Notes under the pieces: generated by a model
What the model saw: only the letters and a program-made list of their open reading frames with translations
Database searches by the model: none
What the model was told of the DNA's origin: nothing
Made by a program: the position numbers and the translations under genes
Part shown: positions 1-7,139 of the stretch, piece by piece
Numbering within the stretch: position 1 is the stretch's first letter
How the letters are laid out: each line of letters begins with the position of its first letter
Assembly (NCBI GenBank): GCA_002696035.1
Contig: NZQV01000025.1
Span: 62,700 to 125,228, forward strand
DNA length: 62,529 nt
Direction of reading: 5' to 3'
Origin: Balneola sp.
Lineage (GTDB): Bacteria; Bacteroidota; Rhodothermia; Balneolales; Balneolaceae

Positions 1-2
1 CT

Positions 3-41
3 GATGGATTTTACACGATTGAACAAGCCTTAAAAGCGTAG
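3..41 (+). CDS. C-terminal tail of an upstream cassette gene (partial)
   Basis: The first reading frame that looks like coding sequence at the window edge ends in ...YTIEQALKA and a TAG stop. Only 12 codons are visible, so no function can be given. The 50 bases after the stop (42-96) run up to the next cassette gene and contain a weak R'-like GCTAACT, so this is probably the tail of another gene cassette and the array continues to the left of the window. The frame choice is inference from the plausible C-terminus only. Confidence 0.3.
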   Translation, partial: DGFYTIEQALKA

Positions 42-96
42 GGTTTATAACGGTGAAAGTTTAAGCGGCTTGCTAACTCGAAAAGACTAAGTGATT

Positions 97-282
97 ATGA
101 GCGTAAAACATTGTGATAACTGCCAACATTTTGTAGCGAACCGAAAAGGCGAGTGCGCACCTGTTTGTAGTAAGTGGCATAAGCCAAGATTTATAGGGCC
201 GAAAAGCCCAGTTGACACAGATTACGGATATAGACGAACCTGTGATGATTTTGAACAGCGGGCAGGAAGCAAGTCCGCTTGA
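97..282 (+). CDS. Small cysteine-rich cassette protein
   Basis: A 61-residue protein of unknown function. It has CxxC near the N-terminus (CDNC), further cysteines spaced as CAPVC and a last one in RRTCDDF, which suggests a small zinc-binding fold of the type seen in many short phage and cassette proteins. ATG at 97 is preferred over a GTG at 91 because the protein then begins directly at the conserved core (MSVKHC). Its last third overlaps the attC site at 233-296, so the gene has no room for a separate 3' region, as is usual in integron cassettes. I do not recognise a named family. Confidence 0.6.
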   Translation: MSVKHCDNCQHFVANRKGECAPVCSKWHKPRFIGPKSPVDTDYGYRRTCDDFEQRAGSKSA

Positions 283-296
283 AACTATTGTTAAGT
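233..296 (+). other. Integron attC site (short, about 64 bp)
   Basis: The right core GTTAAGT (290-296) fits the R' consensus GTTRRRY. Upstream the site can fold on itself: GCGGGC near 258 pairs with GTCCGC near 273 around an unpaired loop, and the TTTTGAA/TTGAAA flanks pair outside it. The left core GACGAAC (233-239) is a diverged R''. The right half (CCGCTTGA..ATTGTTA) closely resembles that of the site ending at 751 and of classical attC sites. The diverged left core is the weak point. Confidence 0.65.
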
Positions 297-301
297 GTAC
301 G

Positions 302-634
302 ATGATGAAAAAGGCAAATAAAGCCCCAGCATATGCGGTTATTTACAACGGACTTGCTGAAGTAGCAAGAAAGCACGGTTACGCATTAGCGATACATGGT
401 AGTGTGGTAACTGACCTTGATTTAATAGCTATACCGTGGATTAAAGAAGCGGATGATATGGAAACTTTAGTACAGGCTATTATAGAGCATTGCGGGGCTT
501 GTGGTATTAACTTGGATCAATATGGTAACGAGCAGGAACCGGAAGAAAAACCCCATGGGAGAATAGCTTGGAAACTATTTATGGGTGCTGGTGGGGCAGT
601 AGATTTGAGCGTATTACCTAAAAAGTACACTTAA
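302..634 (+). CDS. Cassette-encoded nucleotidyltransferase-fold protein
   Basis: A 110-residue protein. Residues around 30-45 read HGSVVTDLDLIAIPW, the GS...DLDL signature of the minimal nucleotidyltransferase superfamily, and the C-terminal KPHGRIAWKLF...VDLSV stretch matches small NTase-like proteins that are frequent in tailed-phage genomes. Target and reaction are unknown. ATG at 302 (or 305) follows closely after the attC R' core at 290-296, so the gene fills its cassette. The stop codon TAA lies inside the R'' core of its own attC. It could be a DNA or RNA modifier, or a phage counter-defence or regulatory protein; the family assignment is recognition from memory, not a search. Confidence 0.75.
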   Translation: MMKKANKAPAYAVIYNGLAEVARKHGYALAIHGSVVTDLDLIAIPWIKEADDMETLVQAIIEHCGACGINLDQYGNEQEPEEKPHGRIAWKLFMGAGGAVDLSVLPKKYT

Positions 635-751
635 CGTGTGATGTATAAGGGGCGCGGAAGATTAGGCGCTCTTTAGAAGCAAAATTTTGAACTAAAACTG
701 AAACCATCGAACGGGACTTTAACCGCGTCCCGCTTGATACAATTGTTAGGT
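629..751 (+). other. Integron attC site (123 bp)
   Basis: Left core ACTTAAC (629-635, R'' consensus RYYYAAC) and right core GTTAGGT (745-751, GTTRRRY). TACACTTAAC at 626-635 is an exact 10-base complement of the first bases of the same cassette (GTTAAGTGTA, 290-299), the pairing expected when an excised cassette circle regenerates its attC. The interior has a clean stem CGGGAC (712-717)/GTCCCG (727-732), and the right half CCGCTTGATACAATTG is typical of attC L'-R'. The length is inside the known attC range. Confidence 0.85.
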
Positions 752-756
752 ACACG

Positions 757-1044
757 ATGTTTGAACAGGAAATATTTGGAACCCGAATAGTGCAATCTAA
801 TGACTTAGTTGATTTTAAGTTGGTGAATCATCCAAAGTACAGGAGTTACAAGTGGCTTCGAAAATTTGAGGTTTGGAGGATTTTAAGAATAAAATATTTG
901 AACTGGTTGCGAAAGCGCTACAGAGAGAAGGATAGTAATTGGATTAAAAAACCATCTACGAAAGCTATAAAAATGCCTGATGGAACTTTGGTAGTTCATC
1001 CAACGATGTACGCTAAAATTAAAGCAAGCACCAAGTGTACCTAA
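757..1044 (+). CDS. Cassette-encoded small basic protein
   Basis: A 95-residue, strongly basic protein rich in Arg, Lys and Trp (for example RKFEVWRILRIKYLNWLRKR), with a short C-terminal segment PDGTLVVHPTMYAKI. No signal peptide or membrane segment is evident and I do not recognise a family; nucleic-acid binding is a guess from the charge. The ATG lies 5 bases after the attC core GTTAGGT and the TAA stop is inside the R'' core ACCTAAC (1039-1045), so the gene and its cassette share both borders. Confidence 0.65.
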   Translation: MFEQEIFGTRIVQSNDLVDFKLVNHPKYRSYKWLRKFEVWRILRIKYLNWLRKRYREKDSNWIKKPSTKAIKMPDGTLVVHPTMYAKIKASTKCT

Positions 1045-1084
1045 CATAACATTAACCCGATCCGATTAAACTCGAAAATTAAGT
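1035..1084 (+). other. Left half of a terminal attC with degenerate right core
   Basis: GTGTACCTAAC (1035-1045) is the exact 11-base complement of the start of the same cassette (GTTAGGTACAC, 745-755), so the left R'' core is secure. The right side is unclear: the best R' candidate is ATTAAGT at 1078-1084, which lacks the initial G of GTTRRRY, and the interior does not fold well. This is either a decayed last attC of the array or a junction with an attI or target sequence just upstream of intI. Confidence 0.55.
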
Positions 1085-1092
1085 GTAAGGAA

Positions 1093-1119
1093 TTGTGCTG
1101 TAAGCGCTCTTACTATAAA
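1093..1119 (+). promoter_or_regulatory. Possible intI promoter and hairpin
   Basis: A TTGTGC / TATAAA pair with about 15 bp spacing lies 25-50 bases before intI. Overlapping it is a small hairpin, GTAAG (1100-1104) and CTTAC (1109-1113) around CGCT. Spacing is short for a canonical promoter, and no LexA-type box that I can name is present. Weak evidence. Confidence 0.25.
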
Positions 1120-1143
1120 CGATAACTGAAAAATGATTGAATC

Positions 1144-2118
1144 ATGAAAACGAATGATGAGGTTTTACGGGAATTGAAAAACAAAATCCGTCGTAAAAGT
1201 ATGGCGTATAAGACGGAGCAGAATTATATGCAGTGGGCCCGGAGGTTCGCGGGGTTCCATTCCGGGGCGAGAATTACGGATATGGGTAAGCAGGAGATTG
1301 AAGAATATCTGAATCACCTGGTGAATGAGCGTGATGTGGCATCTTCCACTCATAACCAGGCGCTTTCGGCGTTGGTGCTGATGTTTCGGGACGTGTTGGG
1401 TAAAGATACATCGAATATGAAGCTGGATTATGCTAAGAAGTCGAAGTCGCTTCCATCGGTGCTTTCCAAGCGGGAAGTGAAGGAGATCATATCTGCTATG
1501 CCGGATGGAAGGGCGAAGCGGATCGTGTGGGTGATGTATGGCACCGGGATGCGTGTCAATGAAGTACTTAGGCTCAGGATCACTGATCTGGACTTTGATA
1601 ATCAGAGTATCTACGTGCGGAAAGCGAAGGGAGCCAAAGACCGGGTGGTTATGATGCCGAAAGTATTGATCACGATGCTGCGCAACCAGATAGGCCGGGC
1701 GAAGGAACAGCACAGAAAGGATCTCGCTATAGGAGAGGGCAAAGCCAATCTTCCCAAGGCCCTGAAAGATAAATACCCCAATGCAGATAAGGAGATTGGA
1801 TGGCAGTTTCTGTTTCCATCGGATAACCTTTCCCAGTGCCCACGCAAAGGTACTACCCACCGGCACCACCTTTCTTCCAGTACGGTGAATAAAGCGATCA
1901 AACGCGCAAAATGGCGGTGCAAAATTGATAAGAGAGTTACGGCTCACACGTTCCGGCATTCTTTTGCTACGCATACGCTGGAGAATGGGTGTGATATCCG
2001 AACGCTTCAGCAACTATTGGGGCATAAACATCTCAAAACTACCATGAAGTACACGCATGTACTGGAGCCTCAGAAGACGGCTTCGCCGGCTGACTCTTTG
2101 ATGAGTGAGGTTGCTTAG
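1144..2118 (+). CDS. intI: Integron integrase (IntI-type tyrosine recombinase)
   Basis: A 324-residue site-specific recombinase that integrates and excises gene cassettes between attI and folded single-stranded attC sites. The core-binding domain occupies roughly residues 5-95 and the catalytic domain 105-310. The active-site residues are visible as R137 (GTGMRVNEVLRL), H268 and R271 (HTFRHSFATH), H294 (LLGHKHLKTTMKYTH) and nucleophile Y303. The insertion at about 195-245 (LPKALKDKYPNAD ... RHHL) is the IntI-specific patch that separates IntI from XerC/D and phage integrases. It is co-directional with, and directly upstream of, phage capsid genes, and co-directional with the cassettes to its left, which is not the classical divergent layout. 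No other recombinase is visible, so it might also serve element mobility. Family call is firm; role with the phage is inference. Confidence 0.93.
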   Translation: MKTNDEVLRELKNKIRRKSMAYKTEQNYMQWARRFAGFHSGARITDMGKQEIEEYLNHLVNERDVASSTHNQALSALVLMFRDVLGKDTSNMKLDYAKKSKSLPSVLSKREVKEIISAMPDGRAKRIVWVMYGTGMRVNEVLRLRITDLDFDNQSIYVRKAKGAKDRVVMMPKVLITMLRNQIGRAKEQHRKDLAIGEGKANLPKALKDKYPNADKEIGWQFLFPSDNLSQCPRKGTTHRHHLSSSTVNKAIKRAKWRCKIDKRVTAHTFRHSFATHTLENGCDIRTLQQLLGHKHLKTTMKYTHVLEPQKTASPADSLMSEVA

Positions 2119-2217
2119 GGGGTTTTGAATGTTGAATGTTGAATTATAAATTAGGTGAAATGGGAAAAGTGAAAGGTGAAAGGGTAATTCAAAATTATAA
2201 ATTCAAAATGAAAAATT
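2119..2217 (+). repeat. AT-rich junction filler with short tandem TTGAATG repeats
   Basis: The gap between intI and the next gene carries reiterated TTGAATG/TTGAATTATAAAT words and a GTGAAAGGTGAAAGG repeat. The 12-mer AATGTTGAATTA recurs in the gap at 7484-7515, which also precedes an apparently inserted accessory gene. It could be a recombination scar or simple low-complexity sequence; no promoter is clear. Confidence 0.45.
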
Positions 2218-2553
2218 ATGGGAAGCACTAACGGAAGTGATCTGAATATATTTATTGGTGATACTTTGGTTGCTACATCAAAAGAGTTTAGTAGTGAAAA
2301 ACCTCCTGCGGCTGATGTTGTTAGGGAGCTGAATATTGAGGAGGGTAAAGATTATGATAACATAGATTGGGGTATAGTTTATGATCCTTTCCGTCTGTAT
2401 TTAGTAAGAAATGGGAAAATGTATTTCAGAAATTCACAAGCTAAAATAATGCTTGAAGCTTCAGATCATGCTGAATTATACAATGAACTAAAAGAGAGTG
2501 GTTTAAAATCAGGGTATAAACATGGATCTCTTTTCAACATAAATCTCCATTGA
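2218..2553 (+). CDS. Hypothetical protein between intI and portal
   Basis: A 111-residue acidic protein that I do not recognise. The N-terminus (GSDLNIFIGDTLVATSKEF) resembles the opening strands of small phage tail or structural proteins, but this is not enough for a call. It has no signal peptide or membrane segment. It is more AT-rich than the phage genes that follow and is preceded by low-complexity filler, which suggests recent insertion. No attC is recognisable on either side, so I do not call it a cassette. It occupies the place where a terminase large subunit usually precedes portal. Confidence 0.55.
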   Translation: MGSTNGSDLNIFIGDTLVATSKEFSSEKPPAADVVRELNIEEGKDYDNIDWGIVYDPFRLYLVRNGKMYFRNSQAKIMLEASDHAELYNELKESGLKSGYKHGSLFNINLH

Positions 2554-2628
2554 AAAAGTGTAACCTTGTTACATAACGATTAGGGGGATTATTTCTTAGC
2601 CTGTTTGTGAATCATTTACAGACGGGAT

Positions 2629-3891
2629 ATGACTTCATTACTTCGAGTTTATAATCAGGCGAGTGCTAAGATCCAGAATTTGGGTGGACGGCAGTATGAT
2701 CTGAAGGGGACTCCTCCTGAATGGTGGCCTACCTTTACGAGTAATGACAGTGGTATCCATATCTCGGAGAAGTCGGCGCTTACGCATATGGCTTATCTTC
2801 GGGGTATTAATTTGCTTGCCGGCTCTATTGCTACCCAGCCGAAGCATTTGTTTTTCAGGGGCGAGAATGGGAAGGAAGTCGCAAGGAATAAGAGGGCGCA
2901 TAAGCTTATCAGTAAGACGCCTAATCAGTTTCAGAATAGTTATCAATTTCATTTCTATATGGTGACCATGCTGCTGATGCATGGTAATTTTTATGCGTAC
3001 ATCAACCGGGATGCTTTTTATGAGCCGGTGAGTTTGCGCCCGATCTATCCTTCTATGGTGGAGCCGAAGGTTCGGAAGGATGGGGTGAAGGAGTTTCATG
3101 TGCGCGGGGAGAATATCAATAAGGTTTTTTCGAATAACGAGATCTTTCATGTGTATGGATTGTCGCTTGATGGGGTTATGGGTATCAATCCGATCAAGTA
3201 TGCGGCGGAGACACTGGGTTTGGGTTTGGCTGCGAAGAAGATGCAGAGTTCGGCTTTTGGCAAGGGATTGCATGCCGGCGGGGTTATTCACATCCCGGAG
3301 GAGTACAAGGGAGTGATGGGTTCTACGGATGAAGAGTCTGAGCAGTTTATGGAGGCGGTGCGTAAGTCCTTCCGCAAGCTGTACCAAAACGGACCGGATA
3401 GCTGGCATGAGATGATGTTCCTGGAGCCGGGGTGGAAGTTTGAGCAATTTAAGTTAAACCTGGAGACGGCGAAGATCATTGAGACCCGCAAGTTTGATGT
3501 GGCTGATATTGCCCGATTGCTTGGAATCCCGTTGCATAAGCTTATGGAGATGGATAAGGCTACGGAAAGCAATATTGAGCAGCAGGGAATTGAGTATGTG
3601 CAGGACGGGGTGATGCCAATCACGTTGAATATTGAGGCTGAGGCAGATGCTAAACTGCTGAAGACGAGTGAACAGGATGATTATTTCTACAAGTATAACC
3701 TGGACGGCCTGATGCGCGGAACACTGAAAGAGCGATTTGAGGCATATAGTACAGCTCTTGGTAAAAATGCGCCCGGCTTTATGACTCCGGCCGAGATCCG
3801 TGACCTGGAAGATCTTGGGCCAGCCGATGAAAGCGAGCTGTTTAAGCCGGATAACATGAATAAACAAAATTTCACACCGGAGACGGCATGA
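2629..3891 (+). CDS. Phage portal protein (HK97 family)
   Basis: A 420-residue portal subunit; twelve copies form the ring through which DNA is packaged and to which the tail joins. The family signature is seen along its length: AYLRGINLLAGSIATQPKHL near 55-75, NSYQFHFYMVTMLLMHGNFY near 105, FSNNEIFHVYGLS and GINPIKYAAETLGLG around 165-200, and the C-terminal FDVADIARLLGIPLHKL with a following IEQQGIEYVQDGVMPI stretch. The length matches HK97-type portals. It overlaps the protease gene by 4 bases, indicating one morphogenesis operon. No terminase gene precedes it in the window. Confidence 0.93.
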   Translation: MTSLLRVYNQASAKIQNLGGRQYDLKGTPPEWWPTFTSNDSGIHISEKSALTHMAYLRGINLLAGSIATQPKHLFFRGENGKEVARNKRAHKLISKTPNQFQNSYQFHFYMVTMLLMHGNFYAYINRDAFYEPVSLRPIYPSMVEPKVRKDGVKEFHVRGENINKVFSNNEIFHVYGLSLDGVMGINPIKYAAETLGLGLAAKKMQSSAFGKGLHAGGVIHIPEEYKGVMGSTDEESEQFMEAVRKSFRKLYQNGPDSWHEMMFLEPGWKFEQFKLNLETAKIIETRKFDVADIARLLGIPLHKLMEMDKATESNIEQQGIEYVQDGVMPITLNIEAEADAKLLKTSEQDDYFYKYNLDGLMRGTLKERFEAYSTALGKNAPGFMTPAEIRDLEDLGPADESELFKPDNMNKQNFTPETA

Positions 3892-4745
3892 TGAATACGA
3901 ATGGAGCATACCGACCACTGAATTTCAATATCAAGAATGCGGCTGATGATACAGCGGTGATTGACATCGATGGTTTTATCGGGAGGGATATTTTTGAGGA
4001 GTGGATGACCGGAAAACCTTCCCCGAATACGGTGGAGAACCTTAAAAATAAGCTACGGGAGATCACGGCTAAGAAGGTGATCGTGAATATCAATTCCCCA
4101 GGTGGAGATCTGAATGATGGGTTGGTGATCATGGAGATGCTGCAGAGTAAGAGTGCGGAAGTGGTGACTAACATACAGGGTTTTAGTGCGAGTGCGGCTA
4201 CGGTTATAGGGCAGGCCGGTACAACGAGGCGAATGAGTGAGAATGCGTTCATGCTTATCCACCGGGTGATGTTTGGTTTTTGCGGGTATCTGAATCAGAA
4301 TACGATGTATGACATGATACAGGATGCTGAGGTTATAGATACTCAGCTGATAAAGATGTACCGCAAGCAGAGTTCACTTAAGGAAGATGAGATCGCTGAC
4401 CTAATGGATGAAGGTGGCGGGTATGGCCGGTGGATCACGGCGGAGGATGCGCTGGAGTTCGGTTTTATTGATGAGATCTATGATCCGGCTGATGAGAGTG
4501 ATGAGGATGTGGATCGCCTGGAAGGTGAGGATGTGGAGAATATGAAGAGGAATGTACGAGAACTGGCTATTCAGGGAATGAAGGGTAGTGAGGAGTTTGT
4601 GAATGCGTTTTTTGGGAAAGAGTTGCAAAGTGGCAAAGTGACAGAGAAAAAGAGTAACAAAGTAAAAGAACTTCAAGAAGAAGCGGATTCCGCTGGAGAG
4701 GCGCGAACCCGAAATTTAATTATAAAACAAAAACTAGAGGTATAA
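3888..4745 (+). CDS. ClpP-like prohead (capsid maturation) protease
   Basis: A 285-residue serine protease of the ClpP/S14 fold, which trims the capsid scaffold domain during head maturation. Visible elements are NINSPGGDLNDGLVIMEML (oxyanion-hole region), GFSASAATVIGQAG with the nucleophile serine, and ENAFMLIHR with the histidine, followed by an acid-rich stretch. The last 60 residues (Lys/Glu-rich, QSGKVTEKKSNKVKEL) may act as an assembly or scaffold tail. It overlaps portal by 4 bases and is followed after 4 bases by the capsid gene, the classical portal-protease-capsid order. The ATG at 3888 is the first of two adjacent methionines. Confidence 0.9.
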   Translation: MMNTNGAYRPLNFNIKNAADDTAVIDIDGFIGRDIFEEWMTGKPSPNTVENLKNKLREITAKKVIVNINSPGGDLNDGLVIMEMLQSKSAEVVTNIQGFSASAATVIGQAGTTRRMSENAFMLIHRVMFGFCGYLNQNTMYDMIQDAEVIDTQLIKMYRKQSSLKEDEIADLMDEGGGYGRWITAEDALEFGFIDEIYDPADESDEDVDRLEGEDVENMKRNVRELAIQGMKGSEEFVNAFFGKELQSGKVTEKKSNKVKELQEEADSAGEARTRNLIIKQKLEV

Positions 4746-4749
4746 ACAT

Positions 4750-6135
4750 ATGTTTACACTCAAGCAATTAAACGAGAAGCTGGGAGATGCGCGGAAGCGG
4801 AAATCCAATCTCGTTAACGACCGCGCCTCCAAGCTCAATGAACTGGAGACGCTTATGAACGCCGATACTCCTGATCAGGATGCTATCGAGGCGAAGCAGA
4901 AAGAGATCAATAATCTGAAGGCTGATATTCAGAAGTCAGAGCAGATGATCGAGAATTACACGGATCAGATCGCTGACCTGAATGATGTTCAGAGCTTTGA
5001 GCCGATGAACGGTGGATTTGATTTCAGTTCTGGTAAAAAGAATGAGCATGAAGAAATAGCTGATTTCAGTTTTGTGAAGATGTTCCGTGAGGCTATTGAA
5101 AGTGGCCCACAAGGATTGACCGGACTGGAGAAAGAGATGCATCAGGAGGCTATTAATGATGCCAAGGAAAAAGGCATTAAACTGAACGGTAATCTTCACG
5201 TACCTACCATTGTAATGGAAGCGCGGCGCGGCATGCGTAATGATGTGACTGTTACCGGAGGTTCCGGTGGTGATCAGGGTGGACTTACGGTTCAAACCGA
5301 TAAGATGCCATTGATCGACATCCTGAAAGCGAAGCTTCCCTTTGTGGATAGTAATGCTTCTAGCCGTGACGGACTGGGTGCGACGTTCTTCACTGATCTG
5401 AGTGGTGATCTTAGCTTTCCACGTGCGGAAGAAGATGCCAGTGATCCTGCTGTTAAGGGTGAGACTGTTGCTGGGGATGAAATGAGTCCGACTCTTGGAG
5501 AATTGACGCTTTCTCCGAATCGCTTGCCAACCTTTGTGGAGGTCTCCCGACAGACCTTAATGCAGAGTTCTGTGGCCATCGAAAACTGGTTGCGTAACTA
5601 TCTTGGTTACAAGATCGCGAAGCCTATGCATGCAGGTATCATTCAGGCTATTCTGGATGCTTCCGGTACAAATGCTCAGGCTCACGGTACCGATGGCGGT
5701 GTTGAGGACTGGGAATCTATTGTGAAGTATGAAACCGATGTACTGGATTCTGATTCAGCGATGGAAGATGATCCACGATTGGCATGGCTTACAAATAGTA
5801 AGCTTCGCGGTAAGCTCAAAACTACCGAGCGTGAGACGGGAACCGGACAGTATCTATATGATCTGCAAACCGGCACTGTGAATAACTACGACATGCTGGT
5901 AAGCAGCCTTGTTCCTTCTGATCTGACCAAAGGAACCGGTACAGACCTTTCTGCAAATATCTTTGCGAACTGGGCTTCTCTGTACATCGCCATGTGGGGC
6001 GGAATCAGTTTCTTAGTGAACCCTTACAGCAAGGACACTGAGGGCTTAATCCGAATTAATGCCTGGACTTTCTACGATAGCGGATTGCGACATGCTTCTG
6101 CCTTCTCAGTAGGTAAAGACATTATCACATCGTAA
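4750..6135 (+). CDS. Major capsid protein (HK97 fold)
   Basis: A 461-residue capsid subunit. Residues 1-140 are charged and helical (coiled-coil delta/scaffold domain, LNEKLGDARKRKSNL onward), which the upstream protease would be expected to remove. The shell domain follows: GGSGGDQGGLTVQTDK, the E-loop/A-domain region with TLGELTLSPNRLPTFVEVS, SVAIENWLRNYLGYKIAK and the C-terminal LVNPYSKDTEGLIRINAWTF. This order matches Phage_capsid-family proteins. A strong hairpin terminator follows within 10 bases of the stop, which probably sets a higher transcript level for capsid than for the genes behind it. Confidence 0.92.
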   Translation: MFTLKQLNEKLGDARKRKSNLVNDRASKLNELETLMNADTPDQDAIEAKQKEINNLKADIQKSEQMIENYTDQIADLNDVQSFEPMNGGFDFSSGKKNEHEEIADFSFVKMFREAIESGPQGLTGLEKEMHQEAINDAKEKGIKLNGNLHVPTIVMEARRGMRNDVTVTGGSGGDQGGLTVQTDKMPLIDILKAKLPFVDSNASSRDGLGATFFTDLSGDLSFPRAEEDASDPAVKGETVAGDEMSPTLGELTLSPNRLPTFVEVSRQTLMQSSVAIENWLRNYLGYKIAKPMHAGIIQAILDASGTNAQAHGTDGGVEDWESIVKYETDVLDSDSAMEDDPRLAWLTNSKLRGKLKTTERETGTGQYLYDLQTGTVNNYDMLVSSLVPSDLTKGTGTDLSANIFANWASLYIAMWGGISFLVNPYSKDTEGLIRINAWTFYDSGLRHASAFSVGKDIITS

Positions 6136-6143
6136 ATCTAATT

Positions 6144-6170
6144 CCGCACCCTTGATGGGTGCGGTTTCTT
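6144..6170 (+). terminator. Intrinsic terminator/attenuator after the capsid gene
   Basis: A perfect 8-bp GC-rich stem, CCGCACCC (6144-6151) and GGGTGCGG (6157-6164), with a 5-base loop and a TTTCTT tail. It lies between the capsid gene and the next late gene. Partial read-through would explain why downstream structural genes have no visible separate promoter. Confidence 0.85.
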
Positions 6171-6185
6171 AAACGGAGAAAACCA

Positions 6186-6506
6186 ATGGCTAAGAAAAAA
6201 GAAGAAGGAACTAAGGAAGAAGACGTAAAACGAACGAAGCTGTATTTCCTGAAGGCTCCCAAAGGCTACGGCTATCATGCCGGAGAAACTGAGGCGGTCC
6301 CGGAAAAACTAGCATCCGAGTTTGTAAAAGCGGGTGTTGCCCGCGAGGCAACGAAGACTTTACCCGAGGACTTACCAGGGCGTGATGCTTTGATGGAACA
6401 TGGCTGTGAGACAGTGAAGGATGTGAAGGAGATCGAGGATTTTACCACGGTTGACAACATCGGCACGGCTACGGCAAAGGAACTGGAAGTGTATTTCAAG
6501 AAATAA
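6186..6506 (+). CDS. Small helix-hairpin-helix phage protein, copy A
   Basis: A 106-residue protein. After a lysine/glutamate-rich start comes a short beta-type segment (LYFLKAPKGYGYHAGE), then DLPGRDALMEHGCETVKDV and a helix-hairpin-helix-like end, IGTATAKELEVYF. ATG at 6186 is chosen over an earlier in-frame start because GGAGA lies 8 bases upstream and the protein then starts MAKKKE. The C-terminal half is clearly paralogous to the protein at 9302-9613. Position between capsid and connector suggests a head completion or decoration role, but this is inference; helix-hairpin-helix motifs commonly bind DNA backbone. Confidence 0.75.
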   Translation: MAKKKEEGTKEEDVKRTKLYFLKAPKGYGYHAGETEAVPEKLASEFVKAGVAREATKTLPEDLPGRDALMEHGCETVKDVKEIEDFTTVDNIGTATAKELEVYFKK

Positions 6507-6512
6507 TATCGC

Positions 6513-7139
6513 ATGCCGCTGACGTATGACACACCGCCTGCTACTAAACCTCTGGACCTGGATGAGTTGAAAGACCATCTGCGGATCGGGAGTAGTACGG
6601 CGTATGATGACTATCTGAATTTATGTATTGAGGCACTGGCTGAGGAGCTGGATGTTAATAATATGCTTCAGTGGGCTTTCAAACGTCAGCTTATAGAGGC
6701 TACGATTGTTTTTACGCTTTCGGATTTTAAGCGAAAGCTGGAGTTGCCCCGTCCACCATTGCAGTCGGTTAGTTCGGTGGAGTACCGGGATAAGGATGGC
6801 ACCTGGCAGACGGTTGCGACTGATAATTATGAAGTGAATAGTGATGCCGATCCGGGCTTTATCCGGTTCAGTGATGATTATTCGTTTCCTGCTCTCCTGG
6901 GTGATGAAGAGTATCCGGTGCGTATTACCTACGTGGCCGGGTATTCTGATTCAGAAGGGAATAGCACACATCTTCAGGTTCCAGCAAACATTCGTTTGTG
7001 GGGTATGAATGTGATCGGTGACTTATGGCAGAATCGTAAGACGCAGATAGTAGCGAGGAGTTCGGCAGAGGTTGTCCAGCTTGTTCAGCAGATGGGGCGT
7101 TTGAAGGCTCCTCATAATGCAGGGCGGAGGTTCGGATGA
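6513..7139 (+). CDS. Head-tail connector (gp6-like adaptor)
   Basis: A 208-residue protein with the layout of the phage gp6/gp15-like adaptor family that binds under the portal ring: an N-terminal helical block (LDLDELKDHLRIGSSTAYDD ... CIEALAEELDV), a beta-rich middle with LPRPPLQSVSSVEYRD, and the hallmark VRITYVAGY followed by a C-terminal helix (VPANIRLWGMNVIGDLWQNR). It overlaps the next gene by 4 bases. Confidence 0.85.
   Translation: MPLTYDTPPATKPLDLDELKDHLRIGSSTAYDDYLNLCIEALAEELDVNNMLQWAFKRQLIEATIVFTLSDFKRKLELPRPPLQSVSSVEYRDKDGTWQTVATDNYEVNSDADPGFIRFSDDYSFPALLGDEEYPVRITYVAGYSDSEGNSTHLQVPANIRLWGMNVIGDLWQNRKTQIVARSSAEVVQLVQQMGRLKAPHNAGRRFG

Noticed and set aside
1165-2013. Long open frame of 282 codons on the minus strand across intI
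   Set aside because: Exact antisense shadow of a well-supported integrase gene; no family resemblance and the composition is that of a reverse complement.
2124-2560. GTTGAAT near 2133 as an attC core, with TTTTCAACAT near 2533 as its partner
   Set aside because: The left core falls in a TTGAATG tandem repeat and the right partner does not fit RYYYAAC; no folding arms. I do not treat the gene at 2218 as a cassette.
2560-2590. GTGTAACCTTGTTACAT palindrome as an attC or terminator
   Set aside because: The cores do not fit RYYYAAC/GTTRRRY and the stem is short without a T-tract.
2638-3447. Open frame of 269 codons on the minus strand across the portal gene
   Set aside because: Shadow of portal; repetitive Leu/Arg/His composition and no signature.
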